Assembly: GCA_023376005.1 (NCBI GenBank)
Contig: CM042162.1
Coordinates: forward strand, 90,725,426-90,789,425
From: Doryteuthis pealeii
Taxonomy: Eukaryota > Mollusca > Cephalopoda > Myopsida > Loliginidae
Direction: 5' to 3'
Length of the DNA: 64,000 bases
Every line of letters begins with the position of its first letter. Within the stretch, counting starts at the first letter, position 1. The notes beneath the pieces are model-generated. The model saw only the letters and a program-made list of their open reading frames with translations. It had not been told where the DNA came from and did no database searches. Positions 12,901 through 25,138 of the stretch are shown here, in pieces. The translations under genes and the position numbers were made by a program.

Positions 12901-15688
12901 GATAGGTTGAGCTACGTGTCTTCTAGGAGTAAAGTTGAAAAAAATGTGATTACTATTATATTCCTTTTTATTTCATTAATAGAAGATTTGAGTTATATTG
13001 CCAAAATATTTTTGAGGACAATTAACTCTTTTTCATGATTTTTAGAAAAGCTAAATAAAAATAAAATAGAGTCCATTTTGTTTTAAAGAATGTTCATAAA
13101 AGCGAATTTTATTGGAAACATTTCTTTTATTTTATTTCTTTTTGTAATTAACTTGTTTTGAATTTTTCTTTAGTATAAATTGGCGTTTTTGTTTGTTTAC
13201 AAGGATTTCTCATTGTTTCTTTGAGTTATTTATGAAGAATGCATTTCTAAAAAGTGAGTGACATCAGGAAAAAAAATTGTTTTTGTCAATCTTGGAGAGA
13301 GAAAAAGGAAATAGCACTTTTATATGATAGGAATAGGTGTAGATAAGATAGATAGATAAGATAGGAATAGGTGTATATATAGATAGATAGATAGGGAATA
13401 GGTGTAGATATGATAGATAGGAAGGTGTAGATATAGATAATAGATGGATTAGGAATAGGTGTAAGATAGATAGATAGAAGTGGATAGGTGTAATAGATTA
13501 GATGGATAGGTGTAGACTAAGTAGATAGATAGATGGATAGAATAGGTGTAGATAGATAGATGGATAGGAATAGGTGTAGATAGATAGATGGATGGATAGG
13601 AATAGTGTAGATAGATAGATAAGATGGGATAGGAATAGGTGTAGATAGATAATAGATGGATGGAATAGGTGTAGATAGATAGATTAGATGGATCGGATAG
13701 GTGTAGATAGATAGATAGATGGATCGGAATAGGTGTAGATTTATAGTAATAGATAATGGATAAAGGAAATAGGTGTAGATATTTAGTAGATTAAGAAGAT
13801 GGATAGGAATAGGTGTAGATATAGATAGATAGATAGATGGATAGGAAATAGGTATAGATTGGAAGGATAGGTGTAGATAGATAGATGGGATAGGAATAGG
13901 TTGTAGATAGAATTAGATGGATAGGAATAGGTGTAGATTAGAGGATAGATGGATAGAATAGATGAAGATAGATAGGAATAGGGCGTAGATAGATAGGAAT
14001 AGTGTAGATATAGATAGATAGATAGGAATTAGGTGTAGGTTTGTAGTATAGATAGATAGATGGAATAGGTGTAGGTATAGATAGATAGGAAAGGTGTAAG
14101 GTATAGATAGATAGGAATAGGTGTAGGTATAGATAGGATTAGGTTAGTATAGAATAGATAGATATAGTGTTGATAGAGATAGATAGGGACAGCTGTAGGT
14201 AGATTCAAATTTTAGACCACCTATTTATGAGTTCTTTGTAGAAGACCAATACCTCTGCCGAATGCTTTCCAGACTATGAAGTAAAAATTGGTTTGAGCAG
14301 TTTGGCGTTATTTACAAGAAGCACTAGATCATCTGTGTAGTTTCTGGGCCTTCAGTAAATAATTTCTGTGGGATATCATCTGTTTCTTGGCTTTTTTCTT
14401 CCTTTTTTACATTGACACCATTCTTTCTTTAGATTAACTAGTTCAAAATAAAAAAATAGATTTTTGAAACATATTGCCTGAGCAGGGGGGGGGGGGTAGT
14501 AAAAAAATTCAATGTCAGCGAGTTTGTAACCCTAAGTAAGTAAAACATTCAAATTCATTAAAGGATTTAAAAATAAAACAATTTGAAATGTAACTTTAAA
14601 TATGCATTAAAATAAAAACAAACTATATATAGATATATAATACCAGTCATGTATTTATTAAAACTTTGTTTTAAAAAAACAATGAGACTGTCTAACATTT
14701 GCATGTTCAAAATTTTGAGTGTATTGATTCTATGTTTATTTGGACGATTTTGGGGTAAATGTAATGTAAGCATGATGTATTTGTTACAGACAAAAACGGA
14801 AGCGAATCTCCATATTAATAGATAGTATTATAACAATCTTAATGGGCCGGGTTAGCTAGTCGGTAGAGCGTTCGGCTAGAAATCACAAGGTTCCTAGTTT
14901 GATACTCGGTCCTCGCCAACTCAGCGTTATGAGGTAGCACCAAGTGGTAAGGTAAGGAGCTTGATGGGTAGGTTGTGGCGCTCCACCTCAGATGAAAAAC
15001 AATCTACTTGTCTAGCGTAGTGAAAAAAAGGGGATAAAACTCCCTCGCTGATTGCTGTACCAACATTAGGCCGCCCCGACGACTTTTACTTTATTAATAA
15101 CATCTAAATTTTTTTTTTTAATTTTAGATGAAGCATTATTAATGGTACTTAATCTTTATGCTTAGTTACTTTTTTATTTTACTAGCAAATATATGCACCT
15201 CGGGTCAAAGTATTTAAGTTTTAATGTAATGAAATATCGTATTAAATAGAATAAGAATTGCAGATAAAAAATTTGAAACAGGATATAATCGAAAAATTAG
15301 AACAAACTTGAAACTTACTCTTTCATCACTCTCGTCTTTCATTGTTTTATTTTTTTAAATTTAAGTATTTAGTTAAAAGAGGAAGTAAAGAATAAAATGA
15401 CAGGTATCTTTTCTTGTAATGGATTTCATTTAAGATTCAGTAAGAGATTTTGTTTATTTCATTAAAATTAAAAAGCCAACAGTTAGAACCAATAATACTA
15501 AGCATATATTTATTAAAATTTACATTTTTTTAATATCAATATGCAATTAGCCTTTCCCGCTTCACACTGTAAACTGCTATTTTGTTGTATATATAAATAC
15601 CAATTGCATGTTGTTAGGCATGTTTGATTATTGGTCAACATGCTTCGCTCTGGACCATTGATATAATTAACGGCGTCGATCCCAGGGG
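9984..15688 (-). repeat. Left arm of giant inverted repeat
   Basis: Reverse complement of about 15915-21455, with frequent one-base insertions and deletions. Landmarks include a SINE B at 14841-15092 (against 16517-16757), a GATA-type array at 13330-14190 (against CTAT at 17388-18205), an element at 12475-12792 (against 18716-19032) and a Helitron relative at about 10255-10925 (against 20586-21188). It is probably a fold-back copy and not separate DNA, so its contents are not annotated again as independent features. Confidence 0.88.
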
Positions 15689-16516
15689 GCCATATCTACA
15701 TGATATTTACCGCGTACCCCACTTGTACGGGGTCAGGCACAAAGTCCCTATTAACGTGGGACCACCCAACAAGCCGAGCTCATGGGTGGCAGGTGAAAAA
15801 TTGCGTCGATCCCGTCGGCATTTCCCCCTCAAGGGGCGGCGCCCTCAGGCACTGGGGCAATTAAACCCAGCCCTGCCCCTTTAAATCGAGGGGGCAGGTG
15901 TTGCCTGGGCGGATGGCCCCCTGGACGACGCCGTTAATTTATTCAATGGTCAGAGGCCGAAGCCACTGTTGACCATATCAACATGCTAACAACATGCAAT
16001 TGTATTATATATACAACAAAATAGCAGTTTACAGTGTGAACGGGAAGGCTAATTTGCATATTGATATTAAAAATGTAATTTTAATAAAATATATGCTTTA
16101 GTATTATTGGTTTCTAACTGTTTGGCTTTATTTTAATGAATATAAGCAAAAATCTCTTCATGAATCTTAAATGAAATCCATTAACAAGAAAAGATAACTG
16201 TCATTTTATTCTTTACTTCCTCTTTTAACTAAATACTTAAATTTAAAAAAATAAAACAATGAAAGACGAGAGTGATGAAAGAGTAAGTTTCAGTTGTTCT
16301 ATTTTTCGATTATATCCCCCTGTTTCAAATCTTTTTATCTGCATTCTTATTCTAATTTAATACGATATTTCATTACATTAAAACTTAAATACTTGCACCC
16401 GGAGGGTGCATATATTTGCTAGTAAAAATAAAAAAGTAACTAAGCATAAAGATTAAAGTAACCATTAATAATGCTTCATCTAAAAATTAAAAACAAAAAT
16501 TAGATGTTATTAATAA

Positions 16517-16757
16517 AGTAAAGTCGTCGGGGCGGCCTAATGTTGGTATCAGCCAATCAGCGAGGGAGTTTATCCCCTTTTCACTAGCGCTAGACCAAGG
16601 AGATTGTTTTTCATCTGAGGTGGAGCGCCACACCTACCATCAGCTCCTTACTTTACCGCACTGTGCTACTCATAACGCTGAGTTGGCGAGGACAGTATCA
16701 AACTAGGAACCTTGTGATTTCTAGCCGAACGCTCTACCGACTGAGCTAACCCGGCCC
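16517..16757 (-). mobile_element. SINE B, probably the same locus as 9313-9545
   Basis: Near-identical to the copy at 9313-9545 with the same neighbours on both sides, as expected if the two contigs overlap. Confidence 0.75.
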
Positions 16758-16778
16758 ATTAAGATGTTATTAATACTA

Positions 16779-17160
16779 TCTATTAATAATGGAGATTCGC
16801 TTCCGGTTTTTGTCTGTAACAAAAATTACATCACTGCTTACATTACATTACCCAAAATCGTCATAACATAGAATAAATACACTCAAAATTTGAACATGCA
16901 ATATTAGACAGTCCTCATTGTTTTTTAAAACAAGTTTTAATAAATACATGACTGGTATTATATATCTATATATAGTTTGTTTTATTTTAATGCATATTTA
17001 AAGTTTACATTTCAAATTGTTTTATTTTTTAATCCTTTAATGAATTTGATGATTTTACTTACTTAGGGTACAAACTCGCTGACATTGAATTTTTTTACTA
17101 CCCCCCCCCCCTCTCAGGCAATATGTTTCAAAAATCTATTTTTTATTTTGAACTAGTTAA
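16779..17160 (+). mobile_element. Diverged Helitron-like 5' end
   Basis: Begins TCTATTAATAATGGAGATTC, then TGTCTGTAAC and TTACATCACTGCT, resembling the 5' part of the other Helitron-like copies. No CTAG end was identified. The same sequence ends the first contig (9565-9960). Confidence 0.45.
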
Positions 17161-17387
17161 TCTAAAGAAAGAAAATGGTGTCATGCTAAAAAGAAGAAAA
17201 AAGCCAAGAAACAGATGATATCCCACAGAAATTATTACTGAGCCAGACTACACAGATGATCTAGTGCTTCTTGTAAATACGCATGCTCAAACCAAATTTT
17301 TACTTCATAGTCTGGAGCATTCGGCAAGAGGTATAGGTCTCTACAAGAACTCATTAAATAGTGTCTAAAATTTTGAATCTATCTACA

Positions 17388-18205
17388 GCTGTCCCTATCT
17401 ATCTATCTCTATCAACACTTATATCTATCTATCTATACCTACACCTATTCCTATCTATTACCTACACCTATTCTATTATCTATATCCTATCTATCTACTA
17501 TATTCCTATCTATCTATCTATATCTACACTACACCTATTCCTATCTATCTATCTATCACACCTATCCTATCTATCTATCTATTCCTATCTATCATCTATC
17601 TATCCATCTATCTATCTATCTACACCTATTTCCTATCCATCTATCTATCTATCTATCTATCTATCCACCTATCCTATCCATCTATCCTATCCTATCTTCT
17701 ATCTATCTATATCTACACCTATCCTATCCATCTATCTATCTATCTATATCTACACCTATTCCTATCTATCTATCTATCTATCTATATCTATATTCCGATC
17801 CATCTATCCTATCTATCACCTATTCCATCTATCTATCTATCTATCTACACCTATTCCTATCCATCTATCTATCTATCTACACCTATTCCTATCCATCTAT
17901 CTATCTATCTACACTATTCCTATCCATCTATCCTATCTATCTACACCTATTCCTATCCATCTATCTATCTATCACCTATTCCTATCCAATCTATCTATCT
18001 ATCTATCTACACCTATCCATCTATCTATCTACACCTATTCCATCTATCTATCTATCTATTCTACACCTATTCCTATCCATCTATCTATCTATATCTACAC
18101 CTATTCCTATCTATCTATATCTACACCTATTCCTATCTATCTATCTATATATACACCTATTCCTATCTATCTATCTATCTATATCTACACCTATTCCTAT
18201 CATTA
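17388..18205 (+). repeat. (CTAT)n array with CACCTATTCCTATC interruptions
   Basis: Tetranucleotide array of about 0.8 kb. The mirror at 13330-14190 is its noisy fold-back. The 311-codon frame is an artefact. Confidence 0.88.
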
Positions 18206-18715
18206 TAAAGTGCTATTTCCTTTTTCTCTCTCCAAGATGACAAAAACAATTTTTTTTTCTGATGTCACTCACTTTTTTAGAATGCATTCTTCATAAAATA
18301 ACTCAAAGAACATTGAGAAATCTTGTAAACAAACAAAAACGCCAATTTATACTAAAAAAAAATTCAAAACAAGTTAATTACAAAAAGAAATAAAATAAAG
18401 AAATGTTCCAATAAAATCGCTTTTATGAACATTCTTTAAACAAAATGGATTCTATTTTATTTTTATTTTAGCTTTTCTAAAAATCATGAAAGAGTTGAAT
18501 TGTCTCAAAATATTTTGCAATATAACTCAAATCTTCTATTATGATAAATAGGAATATATAGTATCACATTTTTTTCAACTTTACTCCTAGAGACAGTAGC
18601 TCAACATATCATACCATTTTCGAATCAGGCTGACTCTGTGATCAAATTAAAGATAATCTGGGTCAAATCCTGAACCACAATACTGAAGTTTTGGATTCCT
18701 AAGTTTTAATTATTG

Positions 18716-19032
18716 CTGTTAAGTTTCTGACCACCATCCTTGGCCAGTTGAAAAGGACTTAAAGTAAGTAAGTCCTGAACTATAGAATCCTTTGGTAAGT
18801 GAATAAGTCCTGAGTTATGGAATCCTACGTAGTGTCAAAGGTCCAGTGATATAATCCTATGTTCCGTCGTCCACGGAGGTTCAAAGCATTGTGCGTATGT
18901 ATGACCAGAACAGCCGGTATAAATACCAATATCAGCAGCAGAGCACTGCCAGTGGTTGGCCAATAGATTGGTCACATGATTATCGGTGAGTCTATAAATA
19001 AGATTAGGCATCTAAGACACACCTTATATCCA
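18716..19032 (+). repeat. Element D
   Basis: About 317 bp from AAGTTTCTGACCACCATCCT to ACACCTTATATCC. Highly similar to 49608-49925, and also read at 40818-41133 and mirrored at 12475-12792. Unclassified. It has a TATAAATA-like motif and a GGCCAATAGATTGG inverted CCAAT motif, so it may be an LTR. Confidence 0.6.
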
Positions 19033-19468
19033 GAAAAGTCAACAATTGCAATTGTTTTTGGTAATTTTTAACCAGAGTTTTTGCAACAAATTTTTTTTGT
19101 ATGATAATTTCTGATTTAGAAATGAATTTGGGAATAATCAAAATTGATAGCAAGATCCAATTCTTACATAATCTATGCGGTTGCATAAGATTATTGTCAA
19201 TACCCTGTAATTCTGAAAGGGATGGCCCTTTTCATATCACGGGCGGGACTTTCCATGGAATATTACAGAAAGCCCGCGAAATATGTGAAGTCACGTAGGA
19301 CCTGGTTAGGTCTTCAGTTTCAGTTTGGACGTCCGGCAGAGAAGATGTACTGCCTTAACTGGAGCTCACTGCATACGTGCGTTATGATGAAATGTTTAGT
19401 TAAGTAAATGAAAGCTTACGAAAATAACATGGTTTTGTGGTTGATGAATGTCTTGGTAATAAGACTGA

Positions 19469-19675
19469 TCTAGAAGAAGAAATGCATTAAGTGCGACCGA
19501 CCACCAAGACAAAGTCCAGACGTTAGAAGAGATGCTAGCAGAAGAACGTAAGATACCAAAGATGAACAGAAGAAAAATAAAAGTAAGAAAAGAAAGGGTA
19601 TACAACACAATGAAAGTAAACCCAGGAAATAGAGAGGACATATTTTATCGTTTGGATGAATACTTAATTGTTTGA
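19469..19675 (+). other. Open segment with coding-like composition
   Basis: A frame of 68 codons between stops reads ALSATDHQDKVQTLEEMLAE, then KVRKERVYNTMKVNPGNRED and IFYRLDEYL. It is charged, not low complexity, and has no Met start or clear splice sites. It could be a decayed transposon protein or an exon. A mirrored noisy copy is in 11800-12030. Confidence 0.3.
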
Positions 19676-19689
19676 AAAGTATTGTTCAA

Positions 19690-20045
19690 GTTTAGTTTGT
19701 TTTACGGCATATCAACCTCGGTGGGTCATTTAATGCCGACTAAGTTTTTAAATAAATTCATTCTTAATGGATTATAACTTTTGTTTATAAACTCATGTTT
19801 TTCTATTTAACCCATAGATGGGACCCTAACAGGTACTACCACTCCGGGTCAGAGTGGACCAGGGAGCAGTGGTAATGAAGGGGTGCTCGACATTCCCCAA
19901 ACCTCCAAAACTGGAACCCCATCATCAGATAGAGTTTAACATCATTCCTAAGACATGTAGACCCTCAGCCAATGCCTTCTAGCACCCATATGATAAAAAG
20001 GGGTTGGGGCTTTCAATAAGGGCAATGGGGATGGGGCAAGAAGGA
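19690..20045 (+). repeat. Family C element, 3'-truncated
   Basis: Starts TTTACGGCATATCAACCTCG and stops at GGGCAATGGGGATGGGGCAAG, where a (GGA)n tract follows. Confidence 0.7.
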
Positions 20046-20585
20046 GGAGGAGGAGAAGGAGGAGGAGCAAACAAGGAAAAAGAAGAGAGAACATGAAAAG
20101 GACGAGGAAAAGAGTAAAGGATGAAGAGAAGAAAGAAAAATTTTGGGAAGAAAAATGAATAAGAAAAAAAAATATGAGCAATTTTTTCACAAATCTAAAT
20201 TTTCAAATTTTTTTTTTTTTTCTAAAAAGATGTTGATTTAATCAATTTTTCTAAAATTCAGAATTTAAAATCATCATTGAAAGATCTTGTCCCCCCACAT
20301 TCCCCACCGGCATTTTCTTTTTTCTTTTTTTTTTATTGATATTTATTTTCTATTAAATCAATAAGATAATAGATTTAAAACTGGTAGGTTTAAAAACATT
20401 TTTTTTTTTATTTATTAATTCCAAACCAAAGTTTTCAAACAATCTCTATTTGAAGAATAATAAAAACAAGAAAATAAAAATTTAAGAAAGGATTAACAAT
20501 AACTGTTGATTCAAACAAAAAAATTAATGATTTTTGTTTTTTAATCTCCTTTTAGATATAAGACTCAATGTTATATATATATATA

Positions 20586-21188
20586 TCTATATTATAATAT
20601 TGGTTTCTGTCTGAAGCCGAAACTAAATCACTACTCAAGTCACAATTCCCTTAGTTTATGACGTCACATTCACCATGAACTTATTTTTATTTAAACCTCA
20701 GTTTATTGATAAAATTGTACCTTATTAATACTTTTGACTTTATCTACATTCTTAATAACATGCAATTGTATTATATATGCAACAAAATAGCGGGTTACAG
20801 TGTGAACAGGAAAGCTAATTGCATATTGATATTAAAAGTTAATTTTATTAAATATGCGCTTGGTATTATTGATTTTTAACTGTTTGTTTTTTTTTTAATG
20901 AATATGAGCAAAAATCCGGATAAATCTTAAAAAGAAATCCCTTAACAAGAAGAAATAACTAATATTATTCTTTACTTCCTATTTTAAAAACAGTTTAAAT
21001 TAGGAAAATTCAAGAAAGACGGGAGTAAGGAAAATATGGAATAGTTTTCAAAGTTGTTCTATTTTTCAATATTTACCCCCTCTGTTCCCAAATCTTTTAT
21101 CTGCATTCTTATTCAGTTTCATTAGCCTTCTAATTTAATATGATATTTTATTATATAAAACTTAAATACTTATGCATACATTTGCTAG
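20586..21188 (+). mobile_element. Helitron-like element, copy 3
   Basis: Starts TCTATATTATAAT and ends TTTGCTAG inside TA-rich flanks, and is collinear with the copy at 6276-6907. The 3' hairpin is missing here, yet the mirrored copy near 10260-10290 keeps GGCACCCTCCGGGGTTGC. The hairpin was therefore probably lost from this consensus. Confidence 0.7.
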
Positions 21189-21353
21189 TATATATAAAGA
21201 AAATATTTAAAAAAATATAACAAACACAGGACGTTATGATCAGGGGAAACAATTTTATGTGTCAATATTTAAGTATTTCGGTATTATACCATCTTCAGGA
21301 CACTGTTACATAATGTTTATGTGAGGGACAAAATGAAAGACGTTAAGTGTATA

Positions 21354-21565
21354 GTGAATATGATGTTATTAACCGTTAATTTTTATATGTGCGATTGTTT
21401 ACGAAAGCTGATGACGTGATCATTGCATGTTTACTTAGTCACGTAACTGCATGTGTCATCCTATGATCTTCACTTTCCATTTTTGCACATGCAATGATCA
21501 CGTCATCAGCTTTTGTAAACAAATGCACATATAAAAATTAACGGTTAATAACATCATATTCACAC
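21354..21565. repeat. Inverted repeat, arms about 75 bp (family G)
   Basis: Arms at 21354-21428 and 21488-21565 contain ACGTCATCAGCTTTCGTAAAC and its complement, with a 60-bp spacer. Single-arm relatives occur at 38040-38340 and 46850-47150, with GTCCTGAAGATGGTA alongside. Confidence 0.82.
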
Positions 21566-21871
21566 ATATAATACAAATAATTTTCAGTTATAATTTTAAG
21601 TATTCCTAAAAAACAAATAATTTTCACAGTTCTATGATTTTCCGGTATTCCTATCTAATACTAATATACTGATTTGAGACATGTTGGCTTAAGCTCGCCT
21701 GTAGATGGTTTTCATGAAACACAGAGTCATGGTGGTTTTATTTATATTATAACATCACTGGATTCCAAAATTCTGCTGCTCTCAACTAGGGCTTATTTTA
21801 AAATCATGCTGAAAAATCACACTAGGTCTTATTTCGCAGAAATGTTTCATTTTCAGGGAAACACGGTTAAT

Positions 21872-22463
21872 ATACAGGATGAACCATAATGATGGGACAC
21901 ATTTTAAATGCTATTTTCTCAGATTATAAAAACGACACAGAGTACTGAATATATTTATTACATAACTGATAAACAGGAGTTTTACAGGTTATCTAAGATT
22001 TGAATATTATATGAAGTTTTTATTACTTTCAGGTATTGATTTTGGTGATCCTCATAATGCCAGAGAGAATCTTTTCATTCTGTTGTATGCTTGGTGATAT
22101 CCATTGGCCATCCAGATCACCTGATTTAACCTCAGTGGACTATTCTCTGTGGGGTTACCTGAAAGATCAGGTATATACAAGCAGGCCCCACACGATAGCG
22201 GAACTGAAAGAAAGCATTCCGTAGAGAGATAACAGCTATTCCAGTTGATATGTTAAACCACACTATACGGGATATGAGAGATCGAGCTCCCGGGTGTTTT
22301 TGTCATAATGGTGACCATCTCAAGGACAGAATATTCAAATCTTAGATCACATGTAAAACTCCTGTGGACCAGTTATGTAATAAATATACATTGTACTCTG
22401 TGTAGCTTTTGTATTCTGAGAGAATAGCATTTAAAATGTGTCCCATCATTATGGTCTGCCCTG

Positions 22464-22466
<3 letters not shown>
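21872..22466 (+). mobile_element. mariner-like transposon remnant with TIRs of about 110 bp
   Basis: The left end TACAGGATGAACCATAATGA and the right end (reverse complement TACAGGGCAGACCATAATGA) continue as matching inverted repeats for about 110 bp, through GGGACACATTTTAAATGC and GGAGTTTTACA. It sits at a TA site beside a (TA)n tract. The interior is only the 3' end of a transposase gene. Confidence 0.85.
22060..22345 (+). pseudogene. mariner-like transposase, C-terminal remnant
   Basis: WPSRSPDLTSVDYSLWGYLK matches the WP-RSPDL-P-D-FLWG block around the third catalytic acidic residue of mariner-type transposases. VYTSRPHTIAELKESI follows. One inserted base near 22218 brings a stop, after which the other frame reads REITAIPVDM and NGDHLKDRIF to a stop at about 22345. 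The N-terminal DNA-binding half is gone, so this copy cannot move by itself. Confidence 0.85.
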
Positions 22467-22514
<48 letters not shown>

Positions 22515-23474
22515 GTATATACATACACACACACACAATGATTTCCATCTCCCATATTACTCAGTCTCGCAGATCTACTCTGTCACGGCCCAACGCTTTG
22601 AGGTGACTCTTACAACCAGCTGCTGACTTGTACGACTTAAAGTGAAGATGGCAGACTATTCACAGCAACCCATTCAATCCGCCTGCGGAATTGCATTCTT
22701 GGGAATTCTCAGGTGCCTCTTCAATCCCCAAGAATATCCCACACACCGCATCACATAATACACAGATGCTATTTTCTGGTGAAGGAGTTTATGGCATCAC
22801 TATATGCAGCTTGCAACTGCAGTATATCACGTGAATTGATGTGACCTACATATCCACACACACCACTGCATTTGTGAGAACAATGCAGTAGGGCAGGTTG
22901 ATTTTGGAACTGTAACATCTCCCATGAGGTGAAAGATGCAAATTAAAGAATTACAATACAAAATATTCTTATTTAAAAAAATTTTTAAACTCAATTTTTT
23001 AAGAAATTTCTTAAAACATTTTTTTTTCTATTTAATCAATAGATGATGTGGTTGGTTAGATTTTATGACATGTCAACCCTTGTTGGGTTATATTAAGCCA
23101 CAGTTTGTTTTTTTTCTATTCGTGCTTGATGGGTATTCAAAATTCTTTTTAAAACTCAATTTAAAAAAAAAAAAATTAAACTCATTTTTATTTCTATTTT
23201 AAACCATAAATGTTGGTTAAATTTTATGGCATGTCAAAACTTGTTGGGTTACTTTATGCTGAAGAAATGTTTTTATTCATTATTGATGGGTATTCAATTT
23301 TTAAAATTTAAACTCAATTTTCTTTAAACTTGATTTTTTCTATTTAACCCATGTATGGGACCCTAATAGGTACTACCACTTCAGGTCAGGGTAGACCAGA
23401 GATTGCCATTCAAAAATTGGTCAGCCACTCGCGCAGTTGCAAATAGAAGGGGGGTGGACACTACGTCATCGTCT

Positions 23475-23705
23475 TTAGTAGATGGAAGGATGCCAACCAA
23501 ATGACAACTTATCCCTTTTAACTCTTGACTCTTCAAGGACTCTTTTTTCCCTTAGGACTTTCATACTAGCTGTTTTGTATTGTATGTTGTTGCTGAGACA
23601 ATAAAGTCTGTATTTGTATATCAAGCATAATATCCCGTTAAGTTTTTCAGCTGGATCTTTCCACTTAAAATGTAACACTTGCTCATCAGTCCAACCGTTT
23701 TTCAC
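23475..23705 (-). pseudogene. Possible LINE ORF fragment
   Basis: Seventy-six codons with QVLHFKWKDPAEKLNGILCL and LREKRVLEESRVKRDKL, resembling the helical C-terminus of some non-LTR polymerases. There is no catalytic motif, and an upstream stop bounds the frame. The downstream 25 bp (CTACTAAAGACGATGACGTA on the minus strand) recur at about 2725-2755, which supports a repeat origin. Confidence 0.4.
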
Positions 23706-24014
23706 TACTGTAAAAGACAGAATTCACCCCGGCATTTATTCTTTTCTGCAGTCGAACCATTTCAGCCAACAGTGGTGACAGCAATCCTAACACTCGCGAT
23801 CAGGAGACTGCACAATGACTGCCCATCTTTGTAGTCAAATGGATCAGGGTTCGCATCAGACTACATGCCACCTACATATGCAGCACGCCACTCGTTGTCT
23901 TTTTGAACAACGAAGACAGGCCGACTCATCGAAGACAGCTGGTTGCTCACCATGCCGGTCATTTCAACTACAATTTGTTAATGTATCCCTTTGTTGGAAA
24001 GTGTTGTGTATATT

Positions 24015-24606
24015 CACCTGAATTTGGGTGCTTTTCTGAGGCCTCATAAGATATAAGAAGCGGTATTAGCTACTAAAGTTAAAACTAGCTTTAAGTCTTA
24101 TAATTTAAAAAAACAAAACTTAGTAACACCTGTAAAAAAAACATAAAAGAACAAAAAGGTCATTAACCTGAGTTGGGTGCTTTTCTGAGGCCTCATAAGA
24201 TATAAGAAGTGGTATTAGCTACTAAAGTTAAAACTAGCTTTAAGTCTTATAATTTAAAAAAACAAACTTAGTAACACCTGTAAAAAAAAACATAAAAGAA
24301 CAAAAAGGTCATTAACCTGAGTTTGGGTGCTTTTCTGAGGCCTCATAAGATATAAGAAGTGTATTAGCTACTAAAGTTAAAACTAGCTTTAAGTCTTATA
24401 ATTTAAAAAAAAAACTTAGTAACACCTGTAAAAAAAAAACATAAAAGAACAAAAAGGTCATTAACCTGAATTTGGGTGCTTTTCTGAGGTCTCAAAGATA
24501 TTATAAGAAGCGGTATTAGTTAAAACCAGCTTTAAGTCTTATAAGTAAAAAAAAAAAAACACCTGTAAAAAAAAAAAAACCATAAAAGAACAAAAGGTCA
24601 TTAACT
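24015..24606 (+). repeat. Tandem array, about 150-bp unit, four copies, abutting a splice donor
   Basis: Units start near 24017, 24168, 24315 and 24465 (TTTGGGTGCTTTTCTGAGG…AAAAGGTCATTAACCTGA). The unit edge resembles the exon end and donor at 24600-24620 (AAAGGTCATTAACTTACCTT). Confidence 0.88.
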
Positions 24607-24609
24607 TAC

Positions 24610-24732
24610 CTTCGGGTGTCAAGCTGATATAATTAGGACGGGGGTCCTGGAAAACCCTTTTCAAAGGGAAAATATTTTGCACCTGCATGCGATAAATACA
24701 TCCTTCAAATCCTTTTCCAAGAGGCATCGTAT
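24610..24732 (-). CDS. Nrx-IV: Neurexin-IV/CNTNAP-like exon: end of last laminin-G domain
   Basis: A 123-bp exon with acceptor CTTTGCAG and donor GTAAGT, phase 1-1. It encodes GKGFEGCIYRMQVQNIFPLK, then RVFQDPRPNYISLTPE. The G-F-x-G-C-[IVL]-x-R-[MV]-Q followed by PLK is the most diagnostic motif here: it is shared by Neurexin-IV and CNTNAP last laminin-G domains and absent from classical neurexins. The Cys expects a partner in the next exon, which was not found. That exon should also lead to the membrane span and the cytoplasmic band-4.1/PDZ-binding tail. A four-unit tandem array starts right at the donor. The true 3' part of the gene may lie beyond position 1. Confidence 0.93.
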
Positions 24733-24971
24733 CTGCAAAGACAATACAATCAAGATTTTAAATTGGTTACATCTCAACTTATTTTATGATGAAACGTTTT
24801 AACATTGACTTCAACCTCTAAATTAAATTTATCTTTTGAAATACTTTTTTCTTATTTCTAAATACACACACACATCTACGTATATGAAAGAATATTTGGT
24901 ATGTACATGTCGACTTATAACTCTGAAAAGAGACATCACTCAGATTTGAAATCTTGCATACACCATAATAT

Positions 24972-25138
24972 TCCTAGGGTTGGTTTAGCTGAGCCGGTAG
25001 ACCATTCGCCTAGGAACCCCAACCTCCCCGGTGCGATACCAGCCCTCACCAACTCACGCATGAGTAGCACAGGGACCTGTGCACTAAAGTGAGCTGATGG
25101 ATAGTGTGGTGCTCCACCTCAGATGCAAAAACAATCTC
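24972..25138 (+). mobile_element. SINE B, first half of a dimer
   Basis: Head GGTTTAGCTGAGCCGGTAGA and B-box-like GTGCGATACC. The copy stops at AAACAATCTCC, where the second copy begins. Confidence 0.75.

Larger units (their letters stand above)
15689..21455 (+). repeat. Spacer and right arm of giant inverted repeat
   Basis: The cleaner arm. About 227 bp (15689-15915) are not mirrored and form the loop. The first 1.5 kb also repeats 8499-9982 directly, so this arm appears to be the true continuation of the first contig. Confidence 0.85.

Noticed and set aside
17361..18296. A 311-codon frame
   Set aside because: It translates a (CTAT)n array.
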